Shown: in pieces, positions 1 through 8,593 of the stretch
How the letters are laid out: the number at the start of each line of letters is the position of its first letter
How positions within the stretch are numbered: position 1 is the stretch's first letter
Translations under genes and position numbers: made by a program
Assembly: GCF_002278075.1 (NCBI RefSeq)
Contig: NZ_CP022990.1
Location: forward strand, 1,054,001 to 1,118,000
Source: Paraburkholderia aromaticivorans
GTDB lineage: Bacteria; Pseudomonadota; Gammaproteobacteria; Burkholderiales; Burkholderiaceae
Direction: 5' to 3'
DNA: 64,000 nt
Notes under the pieces: generated by a model
Databases searched by the model: none
What the model was told of the DNA's origin: nothing
What the model saw: the letters and a program-made list of their open reading frames with translations, nothing else

Positions 1-612
1 GTCGGTGAAAAGCGGAGCGGCGATGGCCGAGACGCCTGCTTCCAGTTCGCCTTTCGACAGATAGAAGCCTGCCCGGCGGATCTTATGCAAGGCGGAGCGG
101 AAGTCTTCGAACGTCGGACCCAGGCCGCTCGTTGCGATGTCGGCGGCATGCCGCTCGAACAGCAGCGCGAGCTTCGCCTTCGGGAAAGTCGAGAGAATGG
201 CCTTCGGCGCCGCGCCAAGAAAGAGCGGCCGGGGACGTCCGCGCCCATAGCGCAGATCGAGCTTTGAATCGAGACTCTCGCGATGCGTATCCACCAGCTC
301 GTCACCGTACCAGCGCGACATCACCACGTCGAAGCCGGAGTGCTCGCTCAATTCGCGCATGATGGGTTGCCCCACCTTCAGCAGCGGATCGGACATGCGC
401 AGGTTGTAGTCGAGCTTGATGATGCGCGGACCGAGTCCATATTCGCCACCCGTGAAGCGCACCAGCATGCCGGACTCGACCAGCTCACGCACATAGCGGT
501 AGGCGGTGGGAATCGAGCAGTCGAGTTCGGCAGCCACTTCTTCCGCGGAAAGAAAGGGGCGTCCTTCGGAAAAGAGTTCGAGTATGGAGAGAAGCTTGGC
601 GATGCTCGACAT
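1..612 (-). CDS. IclR-family transcriptional regulator (3' end cut by window edge)
   Basis: The open frame runs leftward from an ATG at 612 to the window edge without a stop, giving 204 visible residues. The N-terminus (MSSIAKLLSILELFSEGRP) is a winged helix of the IclR type, with the recognition region around EVAAELDCSIPTAYRYV. The effector domain begins at about residue 85 with SDPLLKVGQPIMRELSEHSG, a typical IclR opening. The family are dimeric regulators of catabolic genes that bind small acids or aromatics. The ligand is unknown. The C-terminal 40-60 residues are missing only because of the window edge. Its target may lie to the left. Confidence 0.85.
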   Translation of the reverse strand, partial: MSSIAKLLSILELFSEGRPFLSAEEVAAELDCSIPTAYRYVRELVESGMLVRFTGGEYGLGPRIIKLDYNLRMSDPLLKVGQPIMRELSEHSGFDVVMSRWYGDELVDTHRESLDSKLDLRYGRGRPRPLFLGAAPKAILSTFPKAKLALLFERHAADIATSGLGPTFEDFRSALHKIRRAGFYLSKGELEAGVSAIAAPLFTD

Positions 613-654
613 CGAAGAGATTTCTTTCCGGGTGGGGTGGCGAAATTATAGCCT

Positions 655-987
655 TCAGCCCGCGGCGACGACGTCGATACGCAAGGCTTCACCGCCTGCC
701 GCGATCGCGAGCAGGATATCGACGTTCGGGTGCGCGCCGGGGCGGTTGCGCGCATCGGCCGTATGCTCGGCGAACACCGCGAGACCGTGCCCGGCCGCCT
801 TGGCGTCGAGCGTGTCGAAGGTCTGCTGCAGATAGTTGTACACCGCGAGCGAGCCTTGCTTACCCGGCTTGTTCTCGATGCTCGCCACCACGGCGCCCTT
901 GCCGTCGACCAGGTCGATGCGCGCGATGCCCTCGATGCCGGGCATCTGCGCGAGGTTGTCCGTGAATACGTTGCTCGGTTGAATCAT
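655..987 (-). CDS. DUF2322-like conserved protein
   Basis: A 110-residue protein. The ATG at 987 is chosen because it is preceded by AAGGAG at suitable spacing; a GTG three codons upstream overlaps that site. Visible motifs are IENKPGKQGSLAVYNYL in the middle and AEHTADARNRPGAHPNVD near the end, which I recognise as resembling the DUF2322 family. It has no signal peptide or membrane segment, so it should be cytoplasmic. Function is unknown. It lies 42 bp upstream of the IclR gene on the same strand and could be co-transcribed with it. Confidence 0.65.
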   Translation of the reverse strand: MIQPSNVFTDNLAQMPGIEGIARIDLVDGKGAVVASIENKPGKQGSLAVYNYLQQTFDTLDAKAAGHGLAVFAEHTADARNRPGAHPNVDILLAIAAGGEALRIDVVAAG

Positions 988-1071
988 TGAAACCACTCCT
1001 TCTGTTCGGAAAATGACAGCGCGGGCCGTATCTTATCCGATGGGTGTCGTTCAATCACCGAGCCACCGCCG

Positions 1072-2988
1072 TCACGGCGTCCAGCGATACACCACGACGC
1101 TGGAGCCGTTGTAGTTGTCCTTGGTGATCACGTACTCGCCCGCGGCTCGGAGATAGGCCCGCAGACCGTACATCGAATCGACGTCGTTACCGACATCCAG
1201 ACTTGCCGGATTCGAATTGGTCAGCGTGGTGACGAGTTGGCCGGTGGTGAGATTGAAGGCGTCGATATTCGGCACCGTATGCACATAACCGACGAACAGA
1301 TAATTGCCCGCCGCCGTGATCGACTTGGGATTGGCGCTGGTGAGATTGATCACCGGGTCGGGCCGCGTGGTGTTGCCCGCGCTCCAGCCGTGATACACCT
1401 CGATGCGCGACTGCATGGCCGTCCAGTCCCAGCTTCCGGCAATCCCTTGCGCGAGAATCATGGTGTCGCTCTCCGCGAGGTAGATGATGCGCGTGAGCGG
1501 CCGGATGCTCTGCGGAATGGAGAGGGTGACCGCCGGACCCCATGAAGGTTTTCCGTTGCCGTCGAAGCCGGTCAGCGGATAGTGGTAAATGTGATTCGTG
1601 CGGTCGAGGCCGGCCCACACGTCGCCCCGGCTGTCGATGCAAAACCCGCCCGTGACCTGACGGTCCGTATTGAACGCCGTGCCGGGAATCGACGCGTCCG
1701 GTATCGCGATGTAGCCGCTCGCCGGGTTGAAATGGAAAAAGTTGAAGACGCCGGGGTTCTGTCCGGACGCCACCAGAATCCGGTTGCCGCCCACCGTGAC
1801 TAACTGGCCGAAGTGCTGGCCGCGCTGCGTGTCGTTCATGTTCAGGCGTGGATCGGACGGATAGGCGAACGGATCGACCGTGTTCGCGACGAACGTGCCG
1901 CCCGCCGTGCCGGTGTGAATCTGGGTGCCGCTGTAGAAGTAGGCGCCGTCGGTCGACGGGTCCGGGGCCGCGACCGCCTCGAAGTTCAGCGACTGCAGCT
2001 TCCATTCGAGATTGCCGGCGGTGTCGTATGCGTGAAGGTCGGTCGCGCCGTTGCGCCCGAGATCCCAGCCGCCGCCCCACGGGTTGTTCAGCACGTACAG
2101 GTTGCCGGCGGCGTCCCTGCCGATGCCGACCACGCGCGTGAAGCGCTTGTCGCCCACCTGCCCTTTGATGCCGCTGGTGGTGTCGAGATAACCGCCCTGA
2201 ATGCCGAAGGTGCCGACAAGCGTCGGCGTGCCCGTAATGGTGTAGCGCTTGATGTTCATATCCGGCCCCTGGTCGCCCACCATCAGTTGCCCGGACGCTG
2301 CATCGAAATAAAGCGCGGACGGCCGCGACGCGGACGGCATCTGAATCGTGTTCAGTAATGCGCCTGCCGCACTGAATTCGACGATCGCGCCCGCGCTCTG
2401 CTGCGCGACCCAGAGATTACCGGCGCCATCCAACGCCAGCGCGCCGGGACCGGATATCTTGATGTCCTGCTGCCAGACGCCGTCGGTCGTGAAGACCCGC
2501 ACGCGATTGCCGAAGAAGTCGCTCGCATACAGCAGCGAGCCCGCGGTCGCGAGGCCGGTGATCACATCCGCATGCGGGATGCCCGTCCACACGCTGACGG
2601 GAATGATCAGGTCGCGCGTTTGCGTGGCCCGGTTGTAGCGCCCCACCGAGCCGCTGCCGAACGACTTGTTGTACTGCAATGCTGCGAAGATCGACGTGGC
2701 ATTGCCGGTAATGGCGCTGCCCTGAAAGTCGGCATGCGTTCCGATCGAACCGATGCTCTGGCCATTTCGATAGATCGCGACGCCGCCCTCGTTTTCGTCC
2801 CACAGTGAAGCGGTGTAGATGACGCCTTCAGGCGCGACCCACATCGAGCGTGCTGTGTTGCCCACGTGCGCGGCGAGGGTGCCGAACGTGTTTGCCAGCC
2901 AGTCTGTGGTGTATTGCGCCTGGCATGTCTGCGCGAACGTGACAATCAGCGCGCAAAGGAAGGCGGCACTGATTCGGTGCTTGACCAT
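1072..2988 (-). CDS. Secreted NHL/beta-propeller repeat protein
   Basis: A 638-residue protein from the ATG at 2988, which has GGAGAG upstream and starts directly with a signal peptide (MVKHRISAAFLCALIVTFAQ, cleavage likely after CQA). A longer frame to 3051 adds 21 residues that would bury the signal. The mature part is rich in blade-like repeats such as GPGALALDGAGNLWVAQQ and GRDAAGNLYVLNN, the pattern of NHL or SGL-type propellers. There is no membrane anchor or lipobox. It is probably periplasmic or extracellular. No catalytic residues are obvious, so binding or scaffolding is as likely as enzymatic activity. It is a single-gene unit. Confidence 0.75.
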   Translation of the reverse strand: MVKHRISAAFLCALIVTFAQTCQAQYTTDWLANTFGTLAAHVGNTARSMWVAPEGVIYTASLWDENEGGVAIYRNGQSIGSIGTHADFQGSAITGNATSIFAALQYNKSFGSGSVGRYNRATQTRDLIIPVSVWTGIPHADVITGLATAGSLLYASDFFGNRVRVFTTDGVWQQDIKISGPGALALDGAGNLWVAQQSAGAIVEFSAAGALLNTIQMPSASRPSALYFDAASGQLMVGDQGPDMNIKRYTITGTPTLVGTFGIQGGYLDTTSGIKGQVGDKRFTRVVGIGRDAAGNLYVLNNPWGGGWDLGRNGATDLHAYDTAGNLEWKLQSLNFEAVAAPDPSTDGAYFYSGTQIHTGTAGGTFVANTVDPFAYPSDPRLNMNDTQRGQHFGQLVTVGGNRILVASGQNPGVFNFFHFNPASGYIAIPDASIPGTAFNTDRQVTGGFCIDSRGDVWAGLDRTNHIYHYPLTGFDGNGKPSWGPAVTLSIPQSIRPLTRIIYLAESDTMILAQGIAGSWDWTAMQSRIEVYHGWSAGNTTRPDPVINLTSANPKSITAAGNYLFVGYVHTVPNIDAFNLTTGQLVTTLTNSNPASLDVGNDVDSMYGLRAYLRAAGEYVITKDNYNGSSVVVYRWTP

Positions 2989-3390
2989 GTGTGATGCTCT
3001 CCGGAAAACCATTCGCGGACAATTTACATCGCCAGATGTGACAGAGGTCATTAATGTGACGCTATATTCATGAGGAAACGGGACAATCCATGCAGCGCGA
3101 ATATAAATAAAGAAAAGAAATTCGCGGGGGGATTTTTTTTGTCATCGGGACACGACTTGACAACGTGAAAAGTGCGAGCGGCGTCATCGCGGTGATCGTT
3201 TTGCCGATGCGCGCCGCGAGCAGGACACTCCTCTTTTCCGCACTTTACCGGGCGCGGAACTCGGGCGCACAATCTCCGCGGATAGTGCGCCGCGCCGTCG
3301 TTTCCGGTGGTGCAGTCTGTTTGCGCAGGCGCGCTATCCGGCGGCAAGCTCACCACGGTCGCAATGCGCGTCCTCTATTCGGAACATCCA
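2989..3390. other. Divergent intergenic region
   Basis: About 400 bp between the propeller gene and the rightward flavoprotein gene. It contains an AT-richer block at about 3100-3150 with runs of A and T, likely the promoter area for one or both genes. No RNA gene or clear operator was recognised. Confidence 0.4.
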
Positions 3391-5064
3391 ATGGGCAATC
3401 AATCGTCAAGCAGACTTGAAGACCTGGTGGCGGGCGGCAGCCGTCATCATCAGATTTTCCCGAGGCTCGATGAAGATCAGTTCGCGGTGCTGGAGCGCTA
3501 CGGCGAACGCCGCCGCCTGAAAGCGGGCGACATCCTGTTCTCCGAAGGAGACCGGCACATTCCCATGTTCACCATCGTCTCCGGCACGATCGAGGTGACG
3601 CGAGGCGCGGGAGAGAAGCGCCATGTGCTGGGCGAGCACGGCCCCGGCAGCTTTACCGGCGAGGTGGGCACGCTGGCGGGCCGCGGCGCGGTCTCGACGG
3701 CGCGCGCCACCCGCGATTGCGAAGTGATCGTGATCGACGAGGAGTCGCTGCGGGCGCTCGTTGTCGCGGAGGCGCAGCTGAGCGAAACGATCATGCGCGC
3801 GTATATTTTGCGGCGCGTCGCGTTCATTCAGGATCAGCACGGAGGGCTTCTGGTCATCGGCAGCTCGGCGTCCTGGGCCACGCTCGCTCTGCGGCATTTC
3901 TTGAGCCGCAATGCTCAGCCTTTCGCTTACTTCGATATCGTCGAGCACGAGGCCGCCAGCGCGCTTCTCGAGCGTTATGACGCGACCGAAGCGGACATCC
4001 CGGTGATCATCACGCAGCAAGGCACCGTGCTCAAGCAGCCGACCAACCGGGCGGTGGCCGATGCGATCGGCCTGAGCCCCGACCGGTTGAACGGCGAGCG
4101 CTTCGACGTGGTCGTGGTCGGCGCGGGACCGGCCGGCCTCGCGGCCGCGGTCTACGCGGCGTCCGAAGGACTACGGGTCGCGGTTCTCGACACCAAGGCG
4201 CCCGGCGGCCAGGCGGGCACCAGCTCGAAGATCGAAAACTACTTCGGATTCCCGACCGGCATTTCGGGGCAAGCGCTCGCCGGCCGCGGCCTGTCCCAAT
4301 GCCGGAAATTCGGCGCCGAAGTCGGCGTGCCTATTGAAGTGCTCGGTATCGAATGCGATGACGCGTCCCGGTTTCACCTGCGCCTCAACTATGACGAGCA
4401 CGTGTACGCGAGCGCGGTCGTGATCGCTACCGGCGCGCGCTATCGGAAACCGCTGTTGCCGCGCCTCGAACAATTCGAAGGCCGCGGAATCTACTACAGC
4501 GCAACGTTCATGGAAGCCGCGTTCTGCAACAACGAAGAACTGGTTATCGTGGGCGGCGGCAATTCAGCCGGCCAGGCCGCCGTGTTTCTCTCGGGATTCG
4601 CGCGGCACGTTCATATCGCGATTCGCGGCGACGGACTCCACGCGAGCATGTCGAACTATCTGATCAGACGGATCGAAGCGACGGCGAACATCACCGTTCA
4701 TGTGCGCACGCAGATTGTCGAACTGAACGGCGCGACACAACTCGAATCGATCAAATGGGACACTCAGGGATACCTCGAGGAGAAACCGATCCGCCACGTG
4801 TTCCTGTTTCTCGGTGCGCAACCCAGTACCGCCTGGCTCGGCGATTGCGTCGCGCTCGACAAGCACGGCTTCGTGCTGACGGGCCCCGATGCGCTCCACC
4901 AATGGTCGTCCGAGCGACCGCCGCATTATCTGGAGACGAGCCGGCCCGGCATTTTCGCCGTGGGCGACGTTCGCAGCGGCTCGGTGAAGCGCGTGGCGGC
5001 CGCCGTTGGCGAAGGCGCCGCGGCGATCCAGTCGCTTCATCAATATCTGGCGCTCGATCGCTGA
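3391..5064 (+). CDS. Cyclic-nucleotide-binding / thioredoxin-reductase-like FAD oxidoreductase
   Basis: 557 residues from the ATG at 3391 (GGAAC upstream); an ATG at 3364 is an alternative start. Residues ~20-140 are a cNMP-binding domain. Then comes a thioredoxin-like stretch (GGLLVIGSSASWA to VIITQQGTVLKQPTN), then a class-II thioredoxin-reductase fold with the FAD site VVVVGAGPAGLAAAVYA, the NAD(P) site VIVGGGNSAGQAAVF and a C-terminal FAD motif GIFAVGDVRSGSVKRVA. The redox-active CxxC of true thioredoxin reductase is absent: only one Cys (AFCNNEE) lies in that area. The family is known in soil bacteria as fused regulatory flavoproteins. The substrate is unknown. Confidence 0.85.
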   Translation: MGNQSSSRLEDLVAGGSRHHQIFPRLDEDQFAVLERYGERRRLKAGDILFSEGDRHIPMFTIVSGTIEVTRGAGEKRHVLGEHGPGSFTGEVGTLAGRGAVSTARATRDCEVIVIDEESLRALVVAEAQLSETIMRAYILRRVAFIQDQHGGLLVIGSSASWATLALRHFLSRNAQPFAYFDIVEHEAASALLERYDATEADIPVIITQQGTVLKQPTNRAVADAIGLSPDRLNGERFDVVVVGAGPAGLAAAVYAASEGLRVAVLDTKAPGGQAGTSSKIENYFGFPTGISGQALAGRGLSQCRKFGAEVGVPIEVLGIECDDASRFHLRLNYDEHVYASAVVIATGARYRKPLLPRLEQFEGRGIYYSATFMEAAFCNNEELVIVGGGNSAGQAAVFLSGFARHVHIAIRGDGLHASMSNYLIRRIEATANITVHVRTQIVELNGATQLESIKWDTQGYLEEKPIRHVFLFLGAQPSTAWLGDCVALDKHGFVLTGPDALHQWSSERPPHYLETSRPGIFAVGDVRSGSVKRVAAAVGEGAAAIQSLHQYLALDR

Positions 5065-5107
5065 GGTCCGGCCGCCGGCGCGCGGTGATACGCAAAGGCG
5101 GACATTT

Positions 5108-6427
5108 TCAGCGCGGAGGGCTCAACGTCAGGCGCGCTTCCAGGCCGCCGCCGGGCCGGTTATGCAGCGACAGCGTCGCATCCATCGCCATGGCAAGCTG
5201 CCGCGCGATGGCAAGGCCCAGCCCCGTGCCGCCCGTATCGCGATTGCGCGATGCTTCGAGCCGGTAGAACGGCTCGAACACCGCTTCCAGCGACTGCGCC
5301 GGTATGCCGGGACCGCGGTCGAGCACCGCGATCTGCGTCTGCCCACCTGCCAACACGCTCGCGGTGATCTCGGCGGCGCCGCCGAATTTCAGCGCGTTGT
5401 CCACCAGGTTGCCGAGTATGCGGCGCAACGCCTGCGGACGCGTCATCAGCGAGACGCCGAGCCGTCCCTGCAGACTCACCGCCTGGCCGGCGTCCACATA
5501 GTCACACACGAGGCTGTCGAGCAGCGCGTCCGGGTCGACGCGGCGCGGCACTTCAGTCGCGCCATGCAGCGTGCGCGCGTACGTCACGCCTTCCTTCACC
5601 AGGCTTTCCATCTCATGCAGATCCTGACGCAGCTTCGCGCCCTGCTCGTCGTCGTCCATCACATCGACGCGCAGCCGCATCCGCGTGATCGGCGTTTGCA
5701 GGTCGTGTGAAATCGCCGCCAGGATCTGCATGCGTTCGGTCATGTAGGTGGCGATGCGGTCCTGCATCGCGTTGAATGCGCGCGCGGCGCGCGACACTTC
5801 CGACGGGCCGTCTTCCGGCAGACGCGCCGCCTTCAGGTCGGGGCCGAGCGTATCCGCGGCGACGGCCAATTGATGCAGCGGGCGCGTGGCGAGCCGCACC
5901 GCCAGCCAGCAGCACGCGACCAGCACCGCCAGTTGCAACGCGAGCACGAGCGGCAGCCAGCGCGATAGCGGCGCGCCCGGCATGGGGCGCAGGTCGATCG
6001 TCAGCGGCGTGCCGTCGCTCAGCCGCAGATGAACCTGCAGGCGCTCGTTGTCGCCGGGGACCGCATTCACCGTCAGCGGATAGCGAGTGCCGATGCCGTC
6101 CGCGATGGACTGCGCCACGCGCGCGGACAGACGCGCATCCACCGGTCCGCCGGTCATGCCGGGCCCGAGGATGAACTCGTAGCTGCGCCGCGCAAGCCGC
6201 GGCAGCCACTGCACGCGTTCGTTGGGCGGCAAATGATCGAGCAGCGCCACCGAGCTGCTCACTTCACGCTCGATATAGCCCATCATCACGTTGGTCATGG
6301 TCTGGTCGCGTTCGGTCAGCGTGAGCCAGAACGACAGCGTCTGCGCCAGCGCAAGGCCGACGAAAAGAATCAGCGCGAGCCGCGCGAACAGCGTGCGCGG
6401 CCAGTGCAACCATGACCCACGGCTCAT
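5108..6427 (-). CDS. Sensor histidine kinase (EnvZ/OmpR class)
   Basis: 439 residues. Membrane segments lie at ~13-35 and ~157-180, enclosing a periplasmic sensor region of about 120 residues. A HAMP domain follows (~180-232). The phospho-acceptor His is residue 241 in ISHDLQTPITRMRL. The ATPase domain shows NLVDNALKFG, DRGPGIP and GGTGLGLAIAR. The start codon overlaps the stop of the response regulator by ATGA (6424-6427), so the two are translationally coupled. The signal is unknown. The adjacent envelope genes (secreted thioredoxin-like protein, DUF4148 protein) suggest a periplasmic cue such as redox or envelope stress. Confidence 0.93.
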   Translation of the reverse strand: MSRGSWLHWPRTLFARLALILFVGLALAQTLSFWLTLTERDQTMTNVMMGYIEREVSSSVALLDHLPPNERVQWLPRLARRSYEFILGPGMTGGPVDARLSARVAQSIADGIGTRYPLTVNAVPGDNERLQVHLRLSDGTPLTIDLRPMPGAPLSRWLPLVLALQLAVLVACCWLAVRLATRPLHQLAVAADTLGPDLKAARLPEDGPSEVSRAARAFNAMQDRIATYMTERMQILAAISHDLQTPITRMRLRVDVMDDDEQGAKLRQDLHEMESLVKEGVTYARTLHGATEVPRRVDPDALLDSLVCDYVDAGQAVSLQGRLGVSLMTRPQALRRILGNLVDNALKFGGAAEITASVLAGGQTQIAVLDRGPGIPAQSLEAVFEPFYRLEASRNRDTGGTGLGLAIARQLAMAMDATLSLHNRPGGGLEARLTLSPPR

Positions 6428-7167
6428 TGCAGATCCTCGATGGCGGTCACCGCCGCGGAAAACACATAGCCCTCGCTGCGCAGCGTCTTGATGTAGCGCG
6501 GCTCGCGCGCGACGTCGCGCAAGCGCTGGCGCAAGCGGCTCACCATCAGGTCGATCGACCGGTCGAACTGATCGGCCTGGCGACCTTGCGTGAGATTGAG
6601 CAGTTGATCGCGCGTCAGCACCCGCTGCGGATGATCGAGAAACACGCGCAGCAAGCGGTACTCGGCGCCGCTCAGCGCCACCATGGTGCCCTCGGCGTCG
6701 AGCAGATGGCGCGCGGTGGTGTCGAGCCGCCAGTCGCCGAAGGCGAGCATCGGTGCCGATTCCGTGACCTGCATGCCGGGCGGCAGCATGCGCGCGCGGC
6801 GCAGCACGGCGCGAATGCGTGCAAGCAATTCACGCACGGCGAAGGGCTTGGGCAGGTAGTCGTCGGCGCCCATTTCCAGGCCGACGATGCGGTCGGCTTC
6901 CTCGTTGCGCGCAGTCAGCATCACCACCGGCACTGCACGGAATTTGCCCGCGCGCAACTCGCGGCACAGCACCAGACCATCCTCGCCGGGCATCATCAGG
7001 TCGAGCACGATCAGATCGGGCGCGCCCTGCTCCAGCGCCGCGCGCATCTGCCGTCCGTTCGCCGCGAGCGAGACGCGCATGCCGTTCTTCTCCAGATAGC
7101 CGGCGAGCAGTTCGCGGATGCCGCGGTCGTCGTCGACGATCAGCACGTGGTCGATGGGTTCTATCAA
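6424..7167 (-). CDS. OmpR-family response regulator
   Basis: 247 residues. The receiver domain has the acidic cluster VDDD at 11-14, the phospho-accepting Asp at about 56 (VLDLMMPGEDG) and the conserved Lys in DDYLPKPF. The C-terminal winged helix ends with the usual IKTLRSEGYVF. The start appears to be TTG at 7167: the sequence upstream has GGAG at 8 nt spacing, and the only nearby ATG (7174) runs into a stop after three codons. It is partnered with the overlapping kinase and probably binds the TGTRTC-type sites at 7691-7788 and 8394-8490 (inference). Confidence 0.92.
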   Translation of the reverse strand: MIEPIDHVLIVDDDRGIRELLAGYLEKNGMRVSLAANGRQMRAALEQGAPDLIVLDLMMPGEDGLVLCRELRAGKFRAVPVVMLTARNEEADRIVGLEMGADDYLPKPFAVRELLARIRAVLRRARMLPPGMQVTESAPMLAFGDWRLDTTARHLLDAEGTMVALSGAEYRLLRVFLDHPQRVLTRDQLLNLTQGRQADQFDRSIDLMVSRLRQRLRDVAREPRYIKTLRSEGYVFSAAVTAIEDLQ

Positions 7168-7171
7168 TGAA

Positions 7172-7294
7172 TCATCTCCGTTGGCGTTTTAGCTGCGTCC
7201 GGCCCGTGCACAACAGCGAACAGTTCACCGGATGCGCCAGTTCGGCGGCGAGGCCGCCGGAAACGAACACAAGGATCGCGAGCAGGCGTTTCAT
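7172..7294 (-). CDS. Small exported or membrane peptide, 40 aa
   Basis: A 40-codon frame, MKRLLAILVFVSGGLAAELA followed by HPVNCSLLCTGRTQLKRQRR. The first 20 residues look like a signal peptide or a single membrane helix; the tail is basic with two Cys. Its ATG overlaps the stop of the GFA gene (7291-7294) and its stop lies 4 nt before the response regulator start, so it sits inside a tightly packed operon. It has no recognised family. It could simply be a coupling leader, but the signal-like composition argues for a real product. Confidence 0.5.
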   Translation of the reverse strand: MKRLLAILVFVSGGLAAELAHPVNCSLLCTGRTQLKRQRR

Positions 7295-7638
7295 GCGTCC
7301 TCCAGCACGGACAGGCTGGCGCCGTCGGCCACCGAGGCTTCCAGGCAACCGATGTTCACGCGCCACTGCAGCGGGTCTTTGCGGGTCTGATGAAACGGAT
7401 AAATACCACAGTGCTTGCAGAAATAGTGCCGCGCCACCCGCGTGTTGAATTGATAGAGGGTCAGCGCGTCTTCGCCGCTCAGAATCTTCAACTGGCTTGC
7501 CGGAAACAGCGGCGTCATCAATGCGCCCTTGCGCCGGCACAGGCTGCAGTTGCAGCGGCCGGCCGGGACGATCGGGGTGCGAACTTCGAATCTGACGGTC
7601 CCGCAGTGGCAGGAGCCTTGCAGCAAGTCGGCGCTCAT
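7291..7638 (-). CDS. GFA / CENP-V-type zinc-binding protein
   Basis: 115 residues from the ATG at 7638 (GGAGAGCACC upstream). A longer frame to 7758 would overlap the regulatory element and lacks family similarity. Zn-binding cysteines are visible as GSCHCGTVRFEV, CNCSLCRRKG and FCKHCGIYPFH, the pattern of the glutathione-dependent formaldehyde-activating (GFA) fold. Members include S-(hydroxymethyl)glutathione synthase-like proteins, most of unknown substrate. It is the first gene of the leftward operon GFA, 40-aa peptide, response regulator, kinase. The divergent neighbour encodes a secreted thiol protein. Confidence 0.85.
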   Translation of the reverse strand: MSADLLQGSCHCGTVRFEVRTPIVPAGRCNCSLCRRKGALMTPLFPASQLKILSGEDALTLYQFNTRVARHYFCKHCGIYPFHQTRKDPLQWRVNIGCLEASVADGASLSVLEDA

Positions 7639-7690
7639 GGTGCTCTCCGTGATGGGCAATGCCTGCTTTATAGCCTGGTGCGCACGGCGA

Positions 7691-7788
7691 TTTGTGTCGC
7701 AGTGTATCTGGACGGCGGGCGGATACACAACATTGCACTCGCGCGGTTTGGGCGACACAAGCCGGATACCTGCGCACGCTCCAATACG
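7691..7788. promoter_or_regulatory. Regulatory element copy A (OmpR-type half-site cluster)
   Basis: Between the divergent GFA and thioredoxin-like genes. It starts with TTTGTGTCGCAGTGTATC, two TGTRTC half-sites ten bases apart, followed by GATACACAACATTGCA and then GCGACACAAGCCGGATAC, which is close to the reverse complement of the first block. Essentially the same ~98-bp layout recurs at 8394-8490 with a one-base length difference. The arrangement (direct pairs on both strands) fits binding of an OmpR-family regulator, most simply the one encoded at 6424-7167. Confidence 0.6.
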
Positions 7789-7847
7789 GACATTCGCGGC
7801 TCAAGCGCGAATTGCCGTTCCTTGCCTCTTCCTGAAAGGACTCTGAC

Positions 7848-8387
7848 ATGCTCTGCCGACCCAAGCTCAAAACCCTCGCCGCCGTCACGGTGATTGCCGC
7901 CGCAACCGCGGGCAGTATCGCCGCCGCCGCGGATCCGCTCGAAAGCCATGTGCCCGCGCCCGAATTCACCGGCATTGCGAATTGGCTCAACAGCGCCCCG
8001 CTGACGCTGCGGCAACTGCGCGGCAAGGTGGTGCTGGTCGATTTCTGGACTTATACCTGCGTCAATTGCGTCAACACGCTGCCCTACGTGAAGAGCTGGC
8101 ATCAGAAATACAAAGACCAGGGGCTGACGGTGATCGGCGTGCATACGCCGGAGTACCCGTTCGAGCGCGACACCGGCAACGTCGAGTCGGCGCTCAAACG
8201 CTTCGGCATCACATACCCGGTCGCTCAGGACAACCGCTATGCGACGTGGACCGCTTACGAGAATCAATACTGGCCGGCGTTCTATCTGATCGATAGAAAA
8301 GGACAGATCGTCTACACGCATTTCGGCGAAGGCGCCTATGCGCAGACGGAAGCGAAGATTCAGGCCTTGCTCGCGCAAAAAGAGTAG
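7848..8387 (+). CDS. Exported thioredoxin-like (TlpA/redoxin) protein
   Basis: 179 residues with an N-terminal signal peptide (to about AAAADP). The body is a thioredoxin-fold redoxin domain: VVLVDFWTYTCVNCVNTLPY carries the CVNC active site, and WPAFYLIDRKGQIV carries the cis-Pro region (WPA). The family resembles the periplasmic domain of DipZ and TlpA. A role in periplasmic thiol reduction or peroxide defence is likely. AAGGACTCTGAC precedes the ATG. Control is probably by regulatory element A immediately upstream, shared with the DUF4148 gene that follows. Confidence 0.88.
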   Translation: MLCRPKLKTLAAVTVIAAATAGSIAAAADPLESHVPAPEFTGIANWLNSAPLTLRQLRGKVVLVDFWTYTCVNCVNTLPYVKSWHQKYKDQGLTVIGVHTPEYPFERDTGNVESALKRFGITYPVAQDNRYATWTAYENQYWPAFYLIDRKGQIVYTHFGEGAYAQTEAKIQALLAQKE

Positions 8388-8393
8388 TCCGAC

Positions 8394-8490
8394 TTTGTAT
8401 CGAACCGTATCCGTGGATGGCGGCGATACATAACATTGCAAATCGCCGCTTTCTCGACACATGCCAGATACGCCCGCACGGTTCAATACG
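8394..8490. promoter_or_regulatory. Regulatory element copy B (duplicate of 7691-7788)
   Basis: TTTGTATCGAACCGTATC, then GCGATACATAACATTGCA, then TCGACACATGCCAGATAC and TTCAATACG, in the same order and spacing as copy A. It lies just after the thioredoxin-like gene and ~100 bp before the DUF4148 gene, so each rightward gene has its own copy. The conservation over ~98 bp exceeds simple operator sites and suggests duplication of a whole promoter region. Confidence 0.6.
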
Positions 8491-8593
8491 TCAACGCCGC
8501 CTCAATGAAGCTATCGGATCCGGCAAGCCCCGGTCTCTGCCCTTGCACTCCGATTTGCGGGCGTCTCTTATCCAGCCGTTCAAGGAGAACGAC

